DNA of 64,000 nt from Aminipila terrae (GTDB lineage Bacteria; Bacillota; Clostridia; Peptostreptococcales; Anaerovoracaceae). The notes beneath the pieces were generated by a model. It was not told the DNA's origin. It did no database searches and saw only the letters and a list, made by a program, of their open reading frames with translations. A program made the position numbers and the translations under genes. Location: NCBI RefSeq assembly GCF_010120715.1, contig NZ_CP047591.1:2914001-2978000 (forward strand), given 5' to 3'. Positions 8,224 through 19,123 of the stretch are shown in pieces (the stretch's first letter is position 1; each line of letters opens with the position of its first letter).

Positions 8224-11200
8224 TTAATGAGGAATCAACCAGTCTGGAACTGTGCTGTTTCCATTTTCATCGGTATTTCCGTTGCCATTACCATTACCAT
8301 TACCATTATTTCCATTACCGTTTCCTGGAGAGGTATTATTTGCAGGTGGTGTGGTAGTGCCATCCGGATTATTACCATTATTGCCTGTGTTGTCAGGTAT
8401 TGTACCGTTTGAATCCGGATTATCCTGCGATGGCTGACCACCGTTAAAGTTGTAGTTCTTGCCACTGGAACTTACCGGGTATTTCGAAGGATCCGGATTA
8501 TGAACAGGGCAATAGCTATGAGGTACTTCATAACTAATATCACCTACAACTGGATTAACTGTATAAGGACGTTTAACTCCTACTACTTTTCTGGTTGAAG
8601 GACAGGATGGTGTTGCCAGATATCCTGTGTCTGAGCATACTGTTACATAAGTATGAACGTTATCTGTAGATTTCGGCTCAGTTCCCTTAATGAAATATTC
8701 CGACCTTACCGTACCCCTAGGATCCAGTGAACTCAGGGAAGAAGGTAACTTGCCACTCTTTGTATCAATTGTAACACTGATTACATTGCTTGGTTTGGAG
8801 TGATATGTTCCTCTTGGAATATGTGCACATACCTTACCCATGATATTGCTCCAGAGTTTCGCAGCAGCTGCACTTCCCTGACTGAGCTCAATGTTCACAT
8901 CATTACCAATCCACAATGCAGCAGAATACTGAGGAGTAAATCCAACAAACCAGGCATCGTAATTATCCGTTGTAGTACCGGTTTTACCGCCAACAGGCTG
9001 ATTTGAAATAGCAGCTTTGGAACCAATACCATGGGTTACAACACTTTGCAGAAGATCACGCATGATAAAGGCTACACCTGGATCCATGACCTGCTTGGTC
9101 TTTGGAGAATTTTCTATCAGAACTTCACCTTTGTTATTGGTAACCTTTGTGAAGGCCATTGGTTCTGAGTATTTACCATCGTTTACAAAAGTGCTGTAAG
9201 CAGCTGACATTTCAAGAGGAGAAATACCCTTTGTCATACCACCAAGGGCCAGTGCTGCTGCATTTAAGTCATTGGCACCTCCAGATTCTACCACCGTGGA
9301 AATGCCGACATTCTTAAGGAAGGCCAGACTTTTTTGAACACCGAGCTGCTGGAATATCCTTACTGCATTGACGTTTATAGATTGCTCTATAGAAGTCCTT
9401 AATGTACATAAACCTTTGTAACCGGAATACCAGTTCTTCGGCCACTGCTTACCCTGAATCATAAGTGGAGAATCATCGATAACACTGGCGGCTGTGAAAT
9501 AATCGCCAAATAGTTTCGAAACCCCCACACTATCACTGAACTTCATAGTTGTACCGTTTTTTACTGCATCGGCAGAAGCCTGAAGAGCAGGCCCATAAAC
9601 GGATATAGGTTTAATAGAAGATCCAGGCTGTCTGGTGCCGGTTGTTGCTCTGTTAAACAGTAGTCTTCCAAGATTATTTCGCCCTCCTACCATAGCTTTA
9701 ATCGCTCCATTGGATGGATCGGATATAACCATTGCTGACTGAGGCTGCACCACTTTTTCTCCTAGGGAATTGTAGTCGCTGGATATAACTAAACCCTTTG
9801 ATGTGGATTTAAACACCTTTGGCATTTCTTCGAATAATTTACTGGAGATAACCAGATTACCGTCCTCATCTCTGGTTTTATATTTGGAAGGAATGGATAC
9901 AACGCCACCTTTTATAATATAAAATACTCCGTCGTCAATAGTGTACATATTTTTAAACTGCAGGCTATGATCTGTCTTTCCCTGAGCTTCTATGTTACAG
10001 ATAATTAATCGTTTGCCTTTATATATGGTTAAAGACCCATCTGAATTTCTTTTATATTCATCTGAATTAAGTACAAAACTGCCATCTGGCTTAATATAAT
10101 TATTATAATTGTACAGCAGGATGTTTCTTGCATCATTTATGATATTTCCGCTGTTATCCTTTTTTAGATGGGCAACTCCTGGGAAATTGCTGTTTTTAGA
10201 GAATTCATTTTCTGCAATTTTCTGCATATCGGAATTCATGGTGGTATAAATCTGCAGACCGCCTGTATAAATCATCTGGTTTGCTTCTTCTTCTGATTTA
10301 CCGGATTCATTAACAAGAGAATCTACTACCTGCTTAACAACATAATCCGCAAAATAAGAAGAAATATCTGATCCTGAACTTGGATTTGGTTTCAGGTGGT
10401 CTTTCAGATTTTCCGCTAAGGCATCTGAAAGTTCGGAATCTGAAATACGATCCTGTTCTTTCATAAGATCCAGACAAGTTTCTCGTCTGTTTTCCGATAT
10501 GTCATTGTATACATAGTAAAAGACATCGCCTTTAAGCAGAATATCCTTGTCATTAGGATTAGCAATGTTTTCAGGATATATTTTCTTTATAAGTGCATAG
10601 GAATCTGGTGCCTGTGGCAGTGATGCCAGAGCAGCGCATTCTAATAAATCCAGATCGCTTACATCTTTTCCAAAATAGGCCTGTGAAGCTGCCTGAACTC
10701 CATAAGAATTATATCCCAGATATATTGTATTAAGGTATGCTTCAATAATCTCTTCCTTAGTTAAGTGCTTCTCTAATAATATGGTGTAATAGGCTTCTTT
10801 AATTTTTCGTGTCAAAGTACGTTCTGACTTTGTCTCCGATAAGTACAAATTTCTTGCCAGCTGTTGTGTAATAGTACTGGTTCCGCTTATTTTCCCTGTA
10901 GTGAAACTATCTTTAATAGCTCCGATTATACGAACAAAGTTAAAGCCATGATGGTCCCAGAAGGTTTTATCTTCAAGAGCTACAAAGGCATCTACCAAGT
11001 TCTTTGGTAGTTCACTGTACTCAACATTTGTTCTGGTACCCTCTGCAGAAAATGACGTCAGGTTATCGATGACTTTTCCCTGATCATCATACAGTGTGGA
11101 ACTTTCACTCAGTAGGGAATAAATGTTGTTGGGATTAATTTTAGGGGCATCAATAATGATTGTAACTGTTAGAACACCTAAAACAATCGTACCTAATAAA

Positions 11201-11285
11201 CATAATCCGGCTAAAAACAAAAAAAACTTTTTAAGATTCAGTCTATGTTTATGTTTCGTTTTTTTAACACCTGTATTTTTTCCAT
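8224..11285 (-). CDS. Class A penicillin-binding protein, bifunctional transglycosylase/transpeptidase (one frameshift near start)
   Basis: The domains in order are a short cytoplasmic basic segment, one membrane anchor, a GT51 transglycosylase (EDKTFWDHHGF, GTSTITQQLARNLYLS) and a transpeptidase with SxxK in SSIKPIS, SxN in SINVNA and KTGT in GGKTGTT. It polymerises and cross-links peptidoglycan. The tail is an Asn/Gly/Pro-rich low-complexity linker. In the unbroken frame only a TTG at 11220 inside the anchor is available. Adding one A in the T-run 11276-11281 (plus strand) gives a start at 11285 with GAGGA 8 bases upstream and a basic MEKNTGVKKTKHKHRLNLKK N-terminus, total 1020 residues; I prefer this start. 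Confidence 0.92.
8285..8308. repeat. Four tandem CCATTA hexamers in the pbp tail
   Basis: Four exact CCATTA copies (8285-8308) lie within a longer degenerate tract to about 8330 and encode Gly-Asn repeats on the minus strand. Such a tract can change copy number by slippage in steps of two codons without breaking the frame. Confidence 0.85.
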
Positions 11286-11302
11286 TATGTTTTCCTCATT
11301 AT

Positions 11303-11572
11303 TTACATCGGATGAGGTCTTACGACTAAACGGAAACTCTTTTTCTTTTTAGATTTTTTTTCGTTCAGCCTGTCCATCCGGGTTTGCCGTCTGGCCTCAA
11401 TCTCTGCTTTCTCTGCTTGTTGTTGTTTTTCCATTTCGTTAAATTTTGAAAGGAACTCTTCAATATTTGCAGAACCATCATTGGTTTTTTCTTCAAATTG
11501 ATTAAAGAATTCATCTATTTTTCGTAATTTATCTTCATTGGTTTCATTGTTATTTTTAGATTCGTCTGACAA
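11303..11572 (-). CDS. Small charged coiled-coil protein, function unknown
   Basis: The 89-residue product starts at a TTG preceded by AGGTG. It is rich in Glu, Lys, Asn and Gln with a heptad-like central helix (EEFLSKFNEMEKQQQAEKAE) and a very basic stretch RLNEKKSKKKKSFRL near the C-terminus. It lacks a membrane segment. It lies 17 bases upstream of the penicillin-binding protein start on the same strand, so the two are probably cotranscribed, and a role near the membrane or cell wall machinery is possible. I do not recognise the family. Confidence 0.7.
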   Translation of the reverse strand: MSDESKNNNETNEDKLRKIDEFFNQFEEKTNDGSANIEEFLSKFNEMEKQQQAEKAEIEARRQTRMDRLNEKKSKKKKSFRLVVRPHPM

Positions 11573-11661
11573 AATATCACCTGCCTTACATACAAAAACT
11601 CTATTATATTATAGCATAGATAGGATAAAAGGCAAAAGAATTAATATGTTCAGGGGCATTT

Positions 11662-11686
11662 TTAAGAATTTGTTTATAATTCTTAA
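11662..11686. promoter_or_regulatory. Perfect 9-base inverted repeat between divergent genes
   Basis: TTAAGAATT and AATTCTTAA flank a 7-base spacer. It lies between the divergent small-protein/pbp unit and the hutP-like gene, upstream of a TATAAT at 11715-11720. It could be an operator for either side. Confidence 0.4.
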
Positions 11687-11768
11687 ATAAGATTTTTGCC
11701 ATTTTTGCTGACATTATAATATATTTATGGCAATATATAAAATAGGTTTAGATGAGGAGGAGAAGAAA

Positions 11769-12191
11769 ATGTATGACAGTGTAGACGTTGCCAGGGCTGC
11801 TATAGCATTAGCTATTACGCCAAACCGTACAGAAGAAGAAAAAATGATTGAAGAACTGGCTCAAAAGAATATTAAGGCTGCCGCTGTAGATATTGGTGGT
11901 GATATTATAAATGCTACACATATTGTTATAGAAAGAGCGATATTTATAGCAAGAAAATCAGGGATTATAAAAGAAGAGCATGTACAGGACGGTGCTGTTG
12001 CAGGAGCTGCAAGAGAAGCACAGGCACAAATTATTGCCAAGGCTGTGGGACTGAATGGCGGAGGAAAAATAGCCATATGCAGAAGTGACGAGCATGTTAC
12101 AGTTTGTATATTTATGAGTATTGGAATGATGTATTTAAATGAAGTTGTAGTGGGGCTTGGTCATAGGACTATTCCTGCTATAAAAAATTGA
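11769..12191 (+). CDS. HutP family protein
   Basis: The product is 140 residues from the ATG at 11769, which follows GAGGAGG; an upstream in-frame ATG at 11727 lacks a ribosome site and lies just behind a TATAAT box. The protein fits HutP: VARAAIALAITPNRTEEE at the N-terminus and a C-terminal hydrophobic strand region HVTVCIFMSIGMMYLNEVVV. In Bacillus HutP is an RNA-binding antiterminator of the histidine-utilisation operon. No hut gene or obvious hut terminator is near, so this homologue probably has another target. Family assignment is good, role unknown. Confidence 0.82.
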   Translation: MYDSVDVARAAIALAITPNRTEEEKMIEELAQKNIKAAAVDIGGDIINATHIVIERAIFIARKSGIIKEEHVQDGAVAGAAREAQAQIIAKAVGLNGGGKIAICRSDEHVTVCIFMSIGMMYLNEVVVGLGHRTIPAIKN

Positions 12192-12205
12192 AAAAAATTC
12201 TACCA

Positions 12206-12233
12206 TTGACTATATGTAAAAATATGGTAAAAT
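12206..12233 (+). promoter_or_regulatory. Promoter of comEC
   Basis: TTGACT (12206-12211) and TAAAAT (12228-12233) are separated by 16 bases, about 45 bases upstream of the comEC start. Confidence 0.6.
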
Positions 12234-12277
12234 AATGTTGGGATTATAAATAATGGCTTTTACTTGGAGGTTAAACT

Positions 12278-14694
12278 TTGAGAAGGCCAGTAGCTTTTCT
12301 TTGTGGTGCTTACGTATCAGGCATTACAGTAGAATTTTTTTTAAAATTAAATAATGGTATGCTTTTTATTATGGGAGTCTGTGCTACAGGTACCATAATA
12401 GTTTCTGCGTATTTTTACAGGAATAACAGACTTAGATTGAATAAAAGACAACTATGTCTGTATTTTATTGCAATTATATTGGGAATATCGGGAGCAATAC
12501 AATTTAGCTATCAGATGCATCAAGAAGGTGTATTAGAAAAAAATCAGGGAGAATATTTGCAAATCAGAGGGAAAGTAATTTCCATTACTGAGAAGGACGA
12601 GGAGAATCATAAAATGATTGTTCTGGTACGGAATCTTGAAGGAACAGGAAAACTAAGTGAAGAAGAACGTATATTGGTCAACATATATGGTGAGTGTCCG
12701 GAATATTATAAATATCAGGGGAAAATGGTACAAACTGCCGGCTTTATTGAACTGCCAACACCACGGAGGAACCCAAAAACCTTTGATTACAAAATGTATT
12801 TAAAGACAAAGAAGATTGCAGTACTTATGTCAGTAAAACCTGAGAATATCCAGGTCTCTGATAAGAGATACAATTATTATTTAAATTACATATCCAGGAT
12901 TAAATATATTTTTAAGTGCAATATATCTGGTATATTGGAGGACAAAATCGCTGGACTGTTAATGGGCATGCTGTTTGGAGATAACAGCGGTGTAGAAGAA
13001 GAACTTTATGAAACTTTTCAGAAGAATGGAATCTGTCACGTTTTATCCGTAAGTGGTCTTCACGTAGGGTGTTTATATGCATGTATGAATGCTTTGCTGG
13101 GGGGGAAGCGCAATCTGAGATTCTACACAATAATTATTTTTGTGCTGTTTTTTTATGCATCTTTAGCTAATTTTTCACCTACTGTTATGAGAGCGCTCAT
13201 AATGATTATTTTACATATTATTTCAAAGTATATGTATTGCAGATATGATATGTTTACATCTGGTGCAGTTACTATGGCAGTCATGCTGTTTTTTAACCCA
13301 ATGTCCCTTTTAAATCTGGGATTTCAGTTATCATTTCTGGCTATATTTTCTTTGGCTGTTATTATCCCAGCGGCAGAAAGAATATGTAATAAAAGTGTGG
13401 CAGGGGTATTATCCATTCAGGCAGGCATGGCACCAATCTCAGCATTTGCCTTTAATTATTTTTCATTCAGCTCTTTTATAGCAAATATACCAGTAATTTT
13501 TGTATCAGGAATACTAATTCCATTAGGCATTTTATTATTGTTCCTTTCAACTATTGCCATGATTATACCTGAATTTTGGGGTTTTTATGATTTCCTCAGA
13601 AGTATTTTTCAGATAACAGGAATTTTAATAGAGTTTTTCTCAAAGCTGCTGCTTTTTATAAATGATTTGTCTTTTATTGATAAAGTCTCATATAAATATA
13701 CTGTGAGTCCACCTTTATGGGCAATGATTTTATATTATTGTATATTATTTTTTATATCATCAGAAGCATTCAGAATTATGTGGCAGAGAAAGCATTATAA
13801 GAATATTATTAAGATTCTTATGGTAATAGTGTTTATCGCCCTTGTTTTTAGTAACGCTTTAAAAGATGGATTTGAACAGGTTCAGCTTACCTTCGTTGAT
13901 GTTGGACAGGGAGATTGTTTATTAATTAAAACCAAGGAAGGAAAGACTGTTCTCATAGACAGTGGAGGCAGCAGTCAGTATGATGTGGGCAAAAAAGTGC
14001 TTCTTCCTTATCTATTAAAAAATGGTATAAAGCAAATTGATTTTGCTATTGTAACACATTTACATACGGATCACGTGGGAGGGCTTTATACATTAGCCAG
14101 AGAACTTCCAGTTAAAAAGTTGGGGGTATACGAAGGAAACAAGTTAATCGCTGATCGGATAAAAGAAAAATCAGGTATAGCAGAAAAAGATTTTGTCTAT
14201 CTGACAAAAGGGCAGAATCTCAAAATTGGGAAAAGCCTTAAAATACAAATCTTATTTCCTGAGAAAAAGACCATGGAAGAATATTCAGAGTTTTTAAGCA
14301 ATCAAAGAGATGAAAATGCCGGATGTTTAGTAATGAAAATAACCCTGGAAGGTGTTTCTGTCATCATGACTGGAGACATAGATACAACAGGGGAAAAACA
14401 AATAATAGAAAGCAATTCTGTTAACAACCTGAAAGCAGATGTACTGAAAGTTGCCCACCATGGAAGCAGATACGGAAGTTCTGCAGCATTCCTGCAAGCG
14501 GTCAGACCTCACATTGCAGTTATACAAGTAGGAAAAAACACCTATGGACATCCTAATGAGAAGACTTTACAAAACTTAAAGCAGCGTGTGCAGGGGTCTA
14601 TAGAAATGATACAGATGGAGCTGTGGGCATAGAGATAAGTAAAGGTTCTAATATTAAAATACATACTATGATTCAGCATAAAAAAATGATATAA
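12278..14694 (+). CDS. comEC: DNA internalization competence protein ComEC/Rec2 (one frameshift near the end)
   Basis: It begins at a TTG with GGAGG 7 bases upstream. The N-terminal part has membrane segments and an OB-like region. The central competence domain carries ICHVLSVSGLHVGC and many membrane helices. The C-terminal domain is metallo-beta-lactamase-like with THLHTDHVGG (about residue 590) and VAHHGSRYGSS. ComEC forms the channel for single-stranded DNA entry. The frame breaks at the G-run 14593-14596; one added G gives VYRNDTDGAVGIEISKGSN, the usual end, and 805 residues to the stop at 14694. Without repair the protein ends 21 codons earlier at 14632. It stands before holA, a common Firmicute order. 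Confidence 0.93.
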
Positions 14695-14762
14695 TAGACA
14701 TAAAAATTTATTATTTTATATGACCATTTCATTATAAATTAAATATATTCTGGGAGTTCTCA

Positions 14763-15821
14763 ATGGCATATCAATATAAACAGACAGAAAAAGAACATGC
14801 ATTTCAAACTATATCTAAAGACTTGAAATCAGATAAGGTGGGGCCAGTGGCTGCACTTTTTGGACGAGAACAGTATTTAGTCAGCTGGTCTTGTGAGCAG
14901 ATTATTGATAAATATATTAATCCTGCATGTAAGGAGCTGGATTTATCTGTGCTGGAAGAAGAAAAAATCAGCGTGGATACTATAAAAGAAGCCTGCGAAA
15001 CTTTTACGATGATGTCCGAAAAAAGGGTAGTGATCGTTAAAAACTTTCCTTTGCTGGAAGGAGTAAAAATGAAAGGCTTTACTGAAAGTCAGGAAGCAGA
15101 ACTGGCTGAATATGTAAAAGGTATTCCAGAAAGCTGTATATTGATTTTTACGGGAAACAGCGCAGACAAAAGAAAAAAACTTTTTAAATCAATCAATGAT
15201 AATGGACAGACTTATGAGTTTGAGGCTTTAAATGAAAAAGCACTAAAGTCCTTTGTGGAAAAGAGATTCAGGTCAGCGGGAAAAGTAACAAAGCCATCCA
15301 TTATTAATGAATTTATACAAAATACCGGGTATTTTCATAAGGAAGCTGATTATACATTATACAATCTTGAAAATGATATTCGGAAAATAATTGCCTATAG
15401 TGAAGGGCAGGAAATCTTACTGTCAGATGTATTGGCTACCGTTTCAGGAAATCTTGAAACCAGCGTATTTGCTATGCTTGATGCCATCAGCATAGGAAGA
15501 AAAGATGAGGCTTACATTTTACTTAATGCCCTGTTAAGCGCAGGGGAGAATCTGTATATGATTCTTTCATTAATTGCTTCTCAGTTTGAAACTATTTTAG
15601 AAGTAAAGGAAATGCTGGAAGAAGGAAAAAATCAGAAACAGATACAGGGAATATTGAAAATTCATGAATTCAGAATTAAAAAAGCCATGTCTTTTGCTGG
15701 CAGATATTCTGTTAACAATCTGAGAAAAATATTGACAAAGGTTTATGAAATAGACCGGAATATCAAGACTGGAATACTTGAACAAAATTTAGCACTTGAA
15801 CTTTTTATAGCACAGATTTAG
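14763..15821 (+). CDS. holA: DNA polymerase III subunit delta
   Basis: The 352-residue product has the HolA layout: an N-terminal AAA+-like domain beginning ALFGREQYLVSW, a middle ILIFTGNSADKRKKLFK segment and a C-terminal collar domain including SVFAMLDAISIGRKDEA. Delta opens the sliding clamp in the clamp loader complex. GGGAG precedes the ATG. It follows comEC, as in Bacillus and many clostridia, and 14 bases separate it from the transporter gene downstream. Confidence 0.93.
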   Translation: MAYQYKQTEKEHAFQTISKDLKSDKVGPVAALFGREQYLVSWSCEQIIDKYINPACKELDLSVLEEEKISVDTIKEACETFTMMSEKRVVIVKNFPLLEGVKMKGFTESQEAELAEYVKGIPESCILIFTGNSADKRKKLFKSINDNGQTYEFEALNEKALKSFVEKRFRSAGKVTKPSIINEFIQNTGYFHKEADYTLYNLENDIRKIIAYSEGQEILLSDVLATVSGNLETSVFAMLDAISIGRKDEAYILLNALLSAGENLYMILSLIASQFETILEVKEMLEEGKNQKQIQGILKIHEFRIKKAMSFAGRYSVNNLRKILTKVYEIDRNIKTGILEQNLALELFIAQI

Positions 15822-15835
15822 GAGGAATGATGTAA

Positions 15836-16749
15836 ATGTCAAAGCAGGTAAAAGCAGATTCGATGTTAATGTTGGTTACGTTATGCTGGGGTGTATCCTA
15901 TTTAATGATGGATATCTGTCTGAAAGAAATAGGCCCGCTAACATTAAATGCCTATAGATTCTTGATTGCATTTTTTGCAGCCATTATATTGGTTTTTCCA
16001 AAGATGAAAACAGTAAATAAACATACGATAAAATATAGCGCATTGATTGGGCTTGCTTTAACAGTAGTTTATATTGGGGCAACCTATGGGTTATGTATAC
16101 CACTTTATCCAATGCTGGATTTTTGTGTGCTTTAACAGTAGTTATTACCCCAATTCTGACATTTTTCATTAAAAAAGAAGCACCGAATAAAAAATTAATT
16201 CTGGTATTTATTTTATGTCTCGTTGGAATCGGATTAATGACTTTAAATGGGCAGTTTAAACCAGCTCTGGGGGATATACTCTGTATCATGGGTGCTTTTG
16301 CCTATGCTGTAGATTTAGTCATTACTGACAAAGCAGTACATAAGGAAGAAGTTAATGCTTTTCAGCTGGGGGTTTATCAGTTAGGGTTTACAGGTTTATA
16401 TATGCTTGTTTTAGCTTTACTGCTGGAAAAACCCGTATTGCCAAGCAGCCCGGGGGTATGGGAATCTATGTTGTTTCTTTCTGTATTTTGCACAGGGGTT
16501 GCCTTTATTGTCCAGGTTGTGGCCCAGCAGTATACATCAGCCACCCACGTGGGGGTAATTTTTGCTATTGAACCTGTGTTTGCGGCTATAGCTGCCTTCC
16601 TTTTTGCAGGGGAAGTATTACTGCCAAGAGGATATTTAGGAGCAGCGCTGATGATGGCAGGTATTCTTATAATGGAAGTTGACTTTAAAAGTATTTTTAC
16701 TAAAAAAGATACTCCGGAGGAGTTGAAATTGGAAAATTCTAAAGAGTGA
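15836..16749 (+). CDS. EamA/DMT family membrane transporter (one frameshift)
   Basis: The repaired product has 304 residues and about ten hydrophobic helices in two EamA repeats. Motifs such as LMLVTLCWGVSYLMMD at the start and SATHVGVIFAIEPVFAAIAA in the second repeat are typical of drug/metabolite transporters. The first part ends prematurely at 16135; adding one A next to 16093 joins TYGL to MYTTLSNAGFLCALTVV, a standard mid-EamA motif. Substrate unknown. GGAGG lies just after the holA stop, so it may be cotranscribed. Confidence 0.88.
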
Positions 16750-16801
16750 CTTCGTATTGCTATAAGGCCTTTTTTTAATTATAATTAGTTAAAACTAGTT
16801 A

Positions 16802-16819
16802 TTGATATTGCAATATTAA
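16802..16819. promoter_or_regulatory. Palindrome immediately upstream of the stn operon ribosome site
   Basis: ATATTGCAATAT (16805-16816) is a perfect 12-base palindrome inside a near-symmetric 18-base element, 5 bases before the AGGAGG of the first gene. Two TAGTTA direct repeats lie just upstream. It could be an operator for a redox regulator; the binding protein is unknown. Confidence 0.4.
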
Positions 16820-16833
16820 ATAGGAGGGTTATT

Positions 16834-17346
16834 ATGTGTGAAAAGTGTGGTTCACAAGACCAAAACTATACTGCCGACTTTAAGGAGTTAGCTCCCGTGT
16901 TGGAGAAGTATGGTAAAGTGCCAGGAAGCTTGATAACAATCTTGCAGAAAGCACAGGACATTTACGGATATTTATCCATAGATGCAATCAATTATATCTC
17001 ACAGCAGACTGGAATAAAGCCAGCCAAAATTTATGGGGTTGCGACATTCTATGCACAGTTCAGGCTGCAGCCAATTGGTAAGTATTTAATTATGCTTTGC
17101 AAGGGTACAGCATGTCATGTAAATGGTGCAGATCTAATAGAGGAAGCAATTTGTGAATACTTAAACATTCACGATGGAGAAACAACCGAAGATGGGTTGT
17201 TTACTTTAAATAATGTGGCATGTTTAGGCTGCTGCTCACTTGCACCTGTTATGATGGTTAAGAGTGCCGATGGGGATGAAACCTATGGTAACCTGACAAA
17301 GGACAGTGTAAAAAAAGTTCTTGCGGATATCCAGGCAAGGGCATAG
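16834..17346 (+). CDS. stnA: NuoE-like [2Fe-2S] subunit, Sporomusa-type transhydrogenase candidate
   Basis: This 170-residue protein is a thioredoxin-fold [2Fe-2S] subunit: the four ligands are in CKGTACHVNGAD and CLGCCSLAPVM. The N-terminal helical part LITILQKAQDIYGYL is typical of NuoE/HndA. AGGAGG precedes the ATG. The two following genes encode NuoF-like and NuoG/GltD-like subunits, which together match the StnABC complex of Sporomusa, a bifurcating NADH/NADPH/ferredoxin transhydrogenase. On its own, the subunit could equally serve a hydrogenase or formate dehydrogenase; the name rests on context. Confidence 0.85.
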   Translation: MCEKCGSQDQNYTADFKELAPVLEKYGKVPGSLITILQKAQDIYGYLSIDAINYISQQTGIKPAKIYGVATFYAQFRLQPIGKYLIMLCKGTACHVNGADLIEEAICEYLNIHDGETTEDGLFTLNNVACLGCCSLAPVMMVKSADGDETYGNLTKDSVKKVLADIQARA

Positions 17347-17358
17347 GAGGATTTAACG

Positions 17359-19106
17359 ATGAAGGTAATAGTTGGACAGGGAAGCTGTGGTGTAGCTACA
17401 GGAGCTAAAAAAACAGCTGATGAATTCGAAAGGCAGATTGCTGATAAGAATTTAAATATTAAAGTAGGAATCACGGGTTGTGTTGGTACTTGCTACTTGG
17501 AACCTATTGTTGATGTTTATGATGACAATGGAAACATGACAAGATACGTAAAGGTTCAGCCTGAAATTGTTGGTGAAATTGTAGAAAAGCACTTGCTAGG
17601 AGGAAAGCCGGCTTTAGAGTATACAATTTCAGATGTAGACAATCAGTTTATTGATAAGCAGAAAAGAGTCGTTCTAAGAAATTGTGGATTAATTGATCCT
17701 GAAAATATAGAAGAATATCTTGCAGTAGGCGGATATGAAGCAACCAGGAAGGTTGTTACTTCCATGAAGCCGGAAGAAGTAATTGAAGAAATAAAAATAT
17801 CTGGGCTCAGAGGAAGAGGTGGTGCTGGATTTCCTACATGGTTTAAATGGAATGCAGCTAAAGGTAATCCAGGAAAAAATAAATATATAGTGTGCAATGC
17901 CGATGAAGGAGATCCAGGTGCATTTATGGACAGATCTGTTCTGGAAGGAGATCCGCATTCACTCATTGAAGGTATGATTATTGGTGGATTTGCTATGGGT
18001 GCTACAGAGGGTATCATCTATTGTCGTGCAGAATATCCACTTGCTATACATAGATTGGAAATTGCCATGTCCCAGGCCCGGGAAAAGGGCTATCTGGGTA
18101 AAAACATTTTTGGAAGCGGTTATGACTTTGATATAAGAATTAAAGCGGGTGCAGGAGCCTTTGTCTGTGGTGAAGAAACTGCATTGATTGCTTCCCTTGA
18201 AGGTGAAAGAGGAATGCCTAGATTAAAGCCTCCTTTCCCTGCACAAAAAGGATACTGGCAACAGCCAACAAATATTAATAACGTAGAGACTTTTGCAAAT
18301 GTTGCGTGGATTATAGTAAACGGCGGTGCAGCATTTGGATCTATGGGAACAGAGCAGAGCAAAGGTACCAAGGTATTTGCTCTGGCAGGTAAGATAAAAA
18401 AGGGTGGACTTGTAGAAGTACCTATGGGTTTGCCGCTTAAAGACGTTATATTCGGTATTGGAGAAGGTATCAAAAAGGATAAGCAGTTCAAGGCGGTTCA
18501 GATGGGAGGCCCTTCCGGGGATGTATACCAGCAGAACTGATTGATACTCCTGTAACATATGAAGATATTAATAAAACTGGGGCTATTGTGGGATCTGGCG
18601 GTATGATTGTAATGGATGAAGAAACCTGTATGGTGGACATGGCAAGATATTTTCTGGATTTTACAAGGAAAGAATCCTGTGGTAAATGTAATTACTGTCG
18701 TGTGGGAACAAAGCGAATGCTTGAAATCCTTGAAAGGATTACTGCCGGCCAGGGGAAAGATGGAGATATTGAACTCTTGGAAGAGCTGGCTTATAAAATT
18801 AAAGACGGTTCTTTATGCGGACTTGGCCAGACAGCACCAAATCCTGTACTGACAACAATCAGATACTTCAGGAATGAATATGAAGACCATATTTACAATA
18901 AGAAATGTACTGCTAAATCCTGTAAGGCATTACTTACATTTACCATTACAGATGAGTGTAAGGGTTGTACTTTATGTTCGAAAAAATGTCCTGTAGAGGC
19001 CATTTCAGGTGAAGTGAAAAGCAAACACGTTATTGATCAGGATAAATGCATTAAATGTGGAAAGTGCCTTGAAACATGTAAATTTGGTGCTATAGAGAAA
19101 AACTAA
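17359..19106 (+). CDS. stnB: NuoF-like flavin/NADH subunit with N- and C-terminal Fe-S domains (one frameshift)
   Basis: The repaired protein has 582 residues. Residues 1-90 are a thioredoxin-like [2Fe-2S] domain (Cys in GQGSCGVATG and GITGCVGTCYLEP). The core binds NADH and FMN: GLRGRGGAGFPTWFKWN, CNADEGDPGAFMDR and GAGAFVCGEETALI. Next is the [4Fe-4S] site ESCGKCNYCRVGTKRM, then a C-terminal 2x[4Fe-4S] ferredoxin domain (CKGCTLCSKKCP, CIKCGKCLETC). This is the electron-bifurcating HydB/StnB architecture. The frame breaks at the G-run 18517-18520; one added G restores GGPSGGCIPAELIDTPVTYE. The start follows AGGAGG. Confidence 0.9.
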
Positions 19107-19123
19107 GAGAGGGGGAGAAAGAT

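Noticed and set aside
8285..8308. CRISPR-like short tandem repeat
   Set aside because: It is a hexamer in a protein-coding low-complexity tail with no spacers.
18538..18540. TGA codons ending several broken frames (stnB, trkH, VOC) as possible selenocysteine codons, given the selenium genes nearby
   Set aside because: The continuing homology lies in a different frame after each stop, so a missing base explains them and read-through does not.
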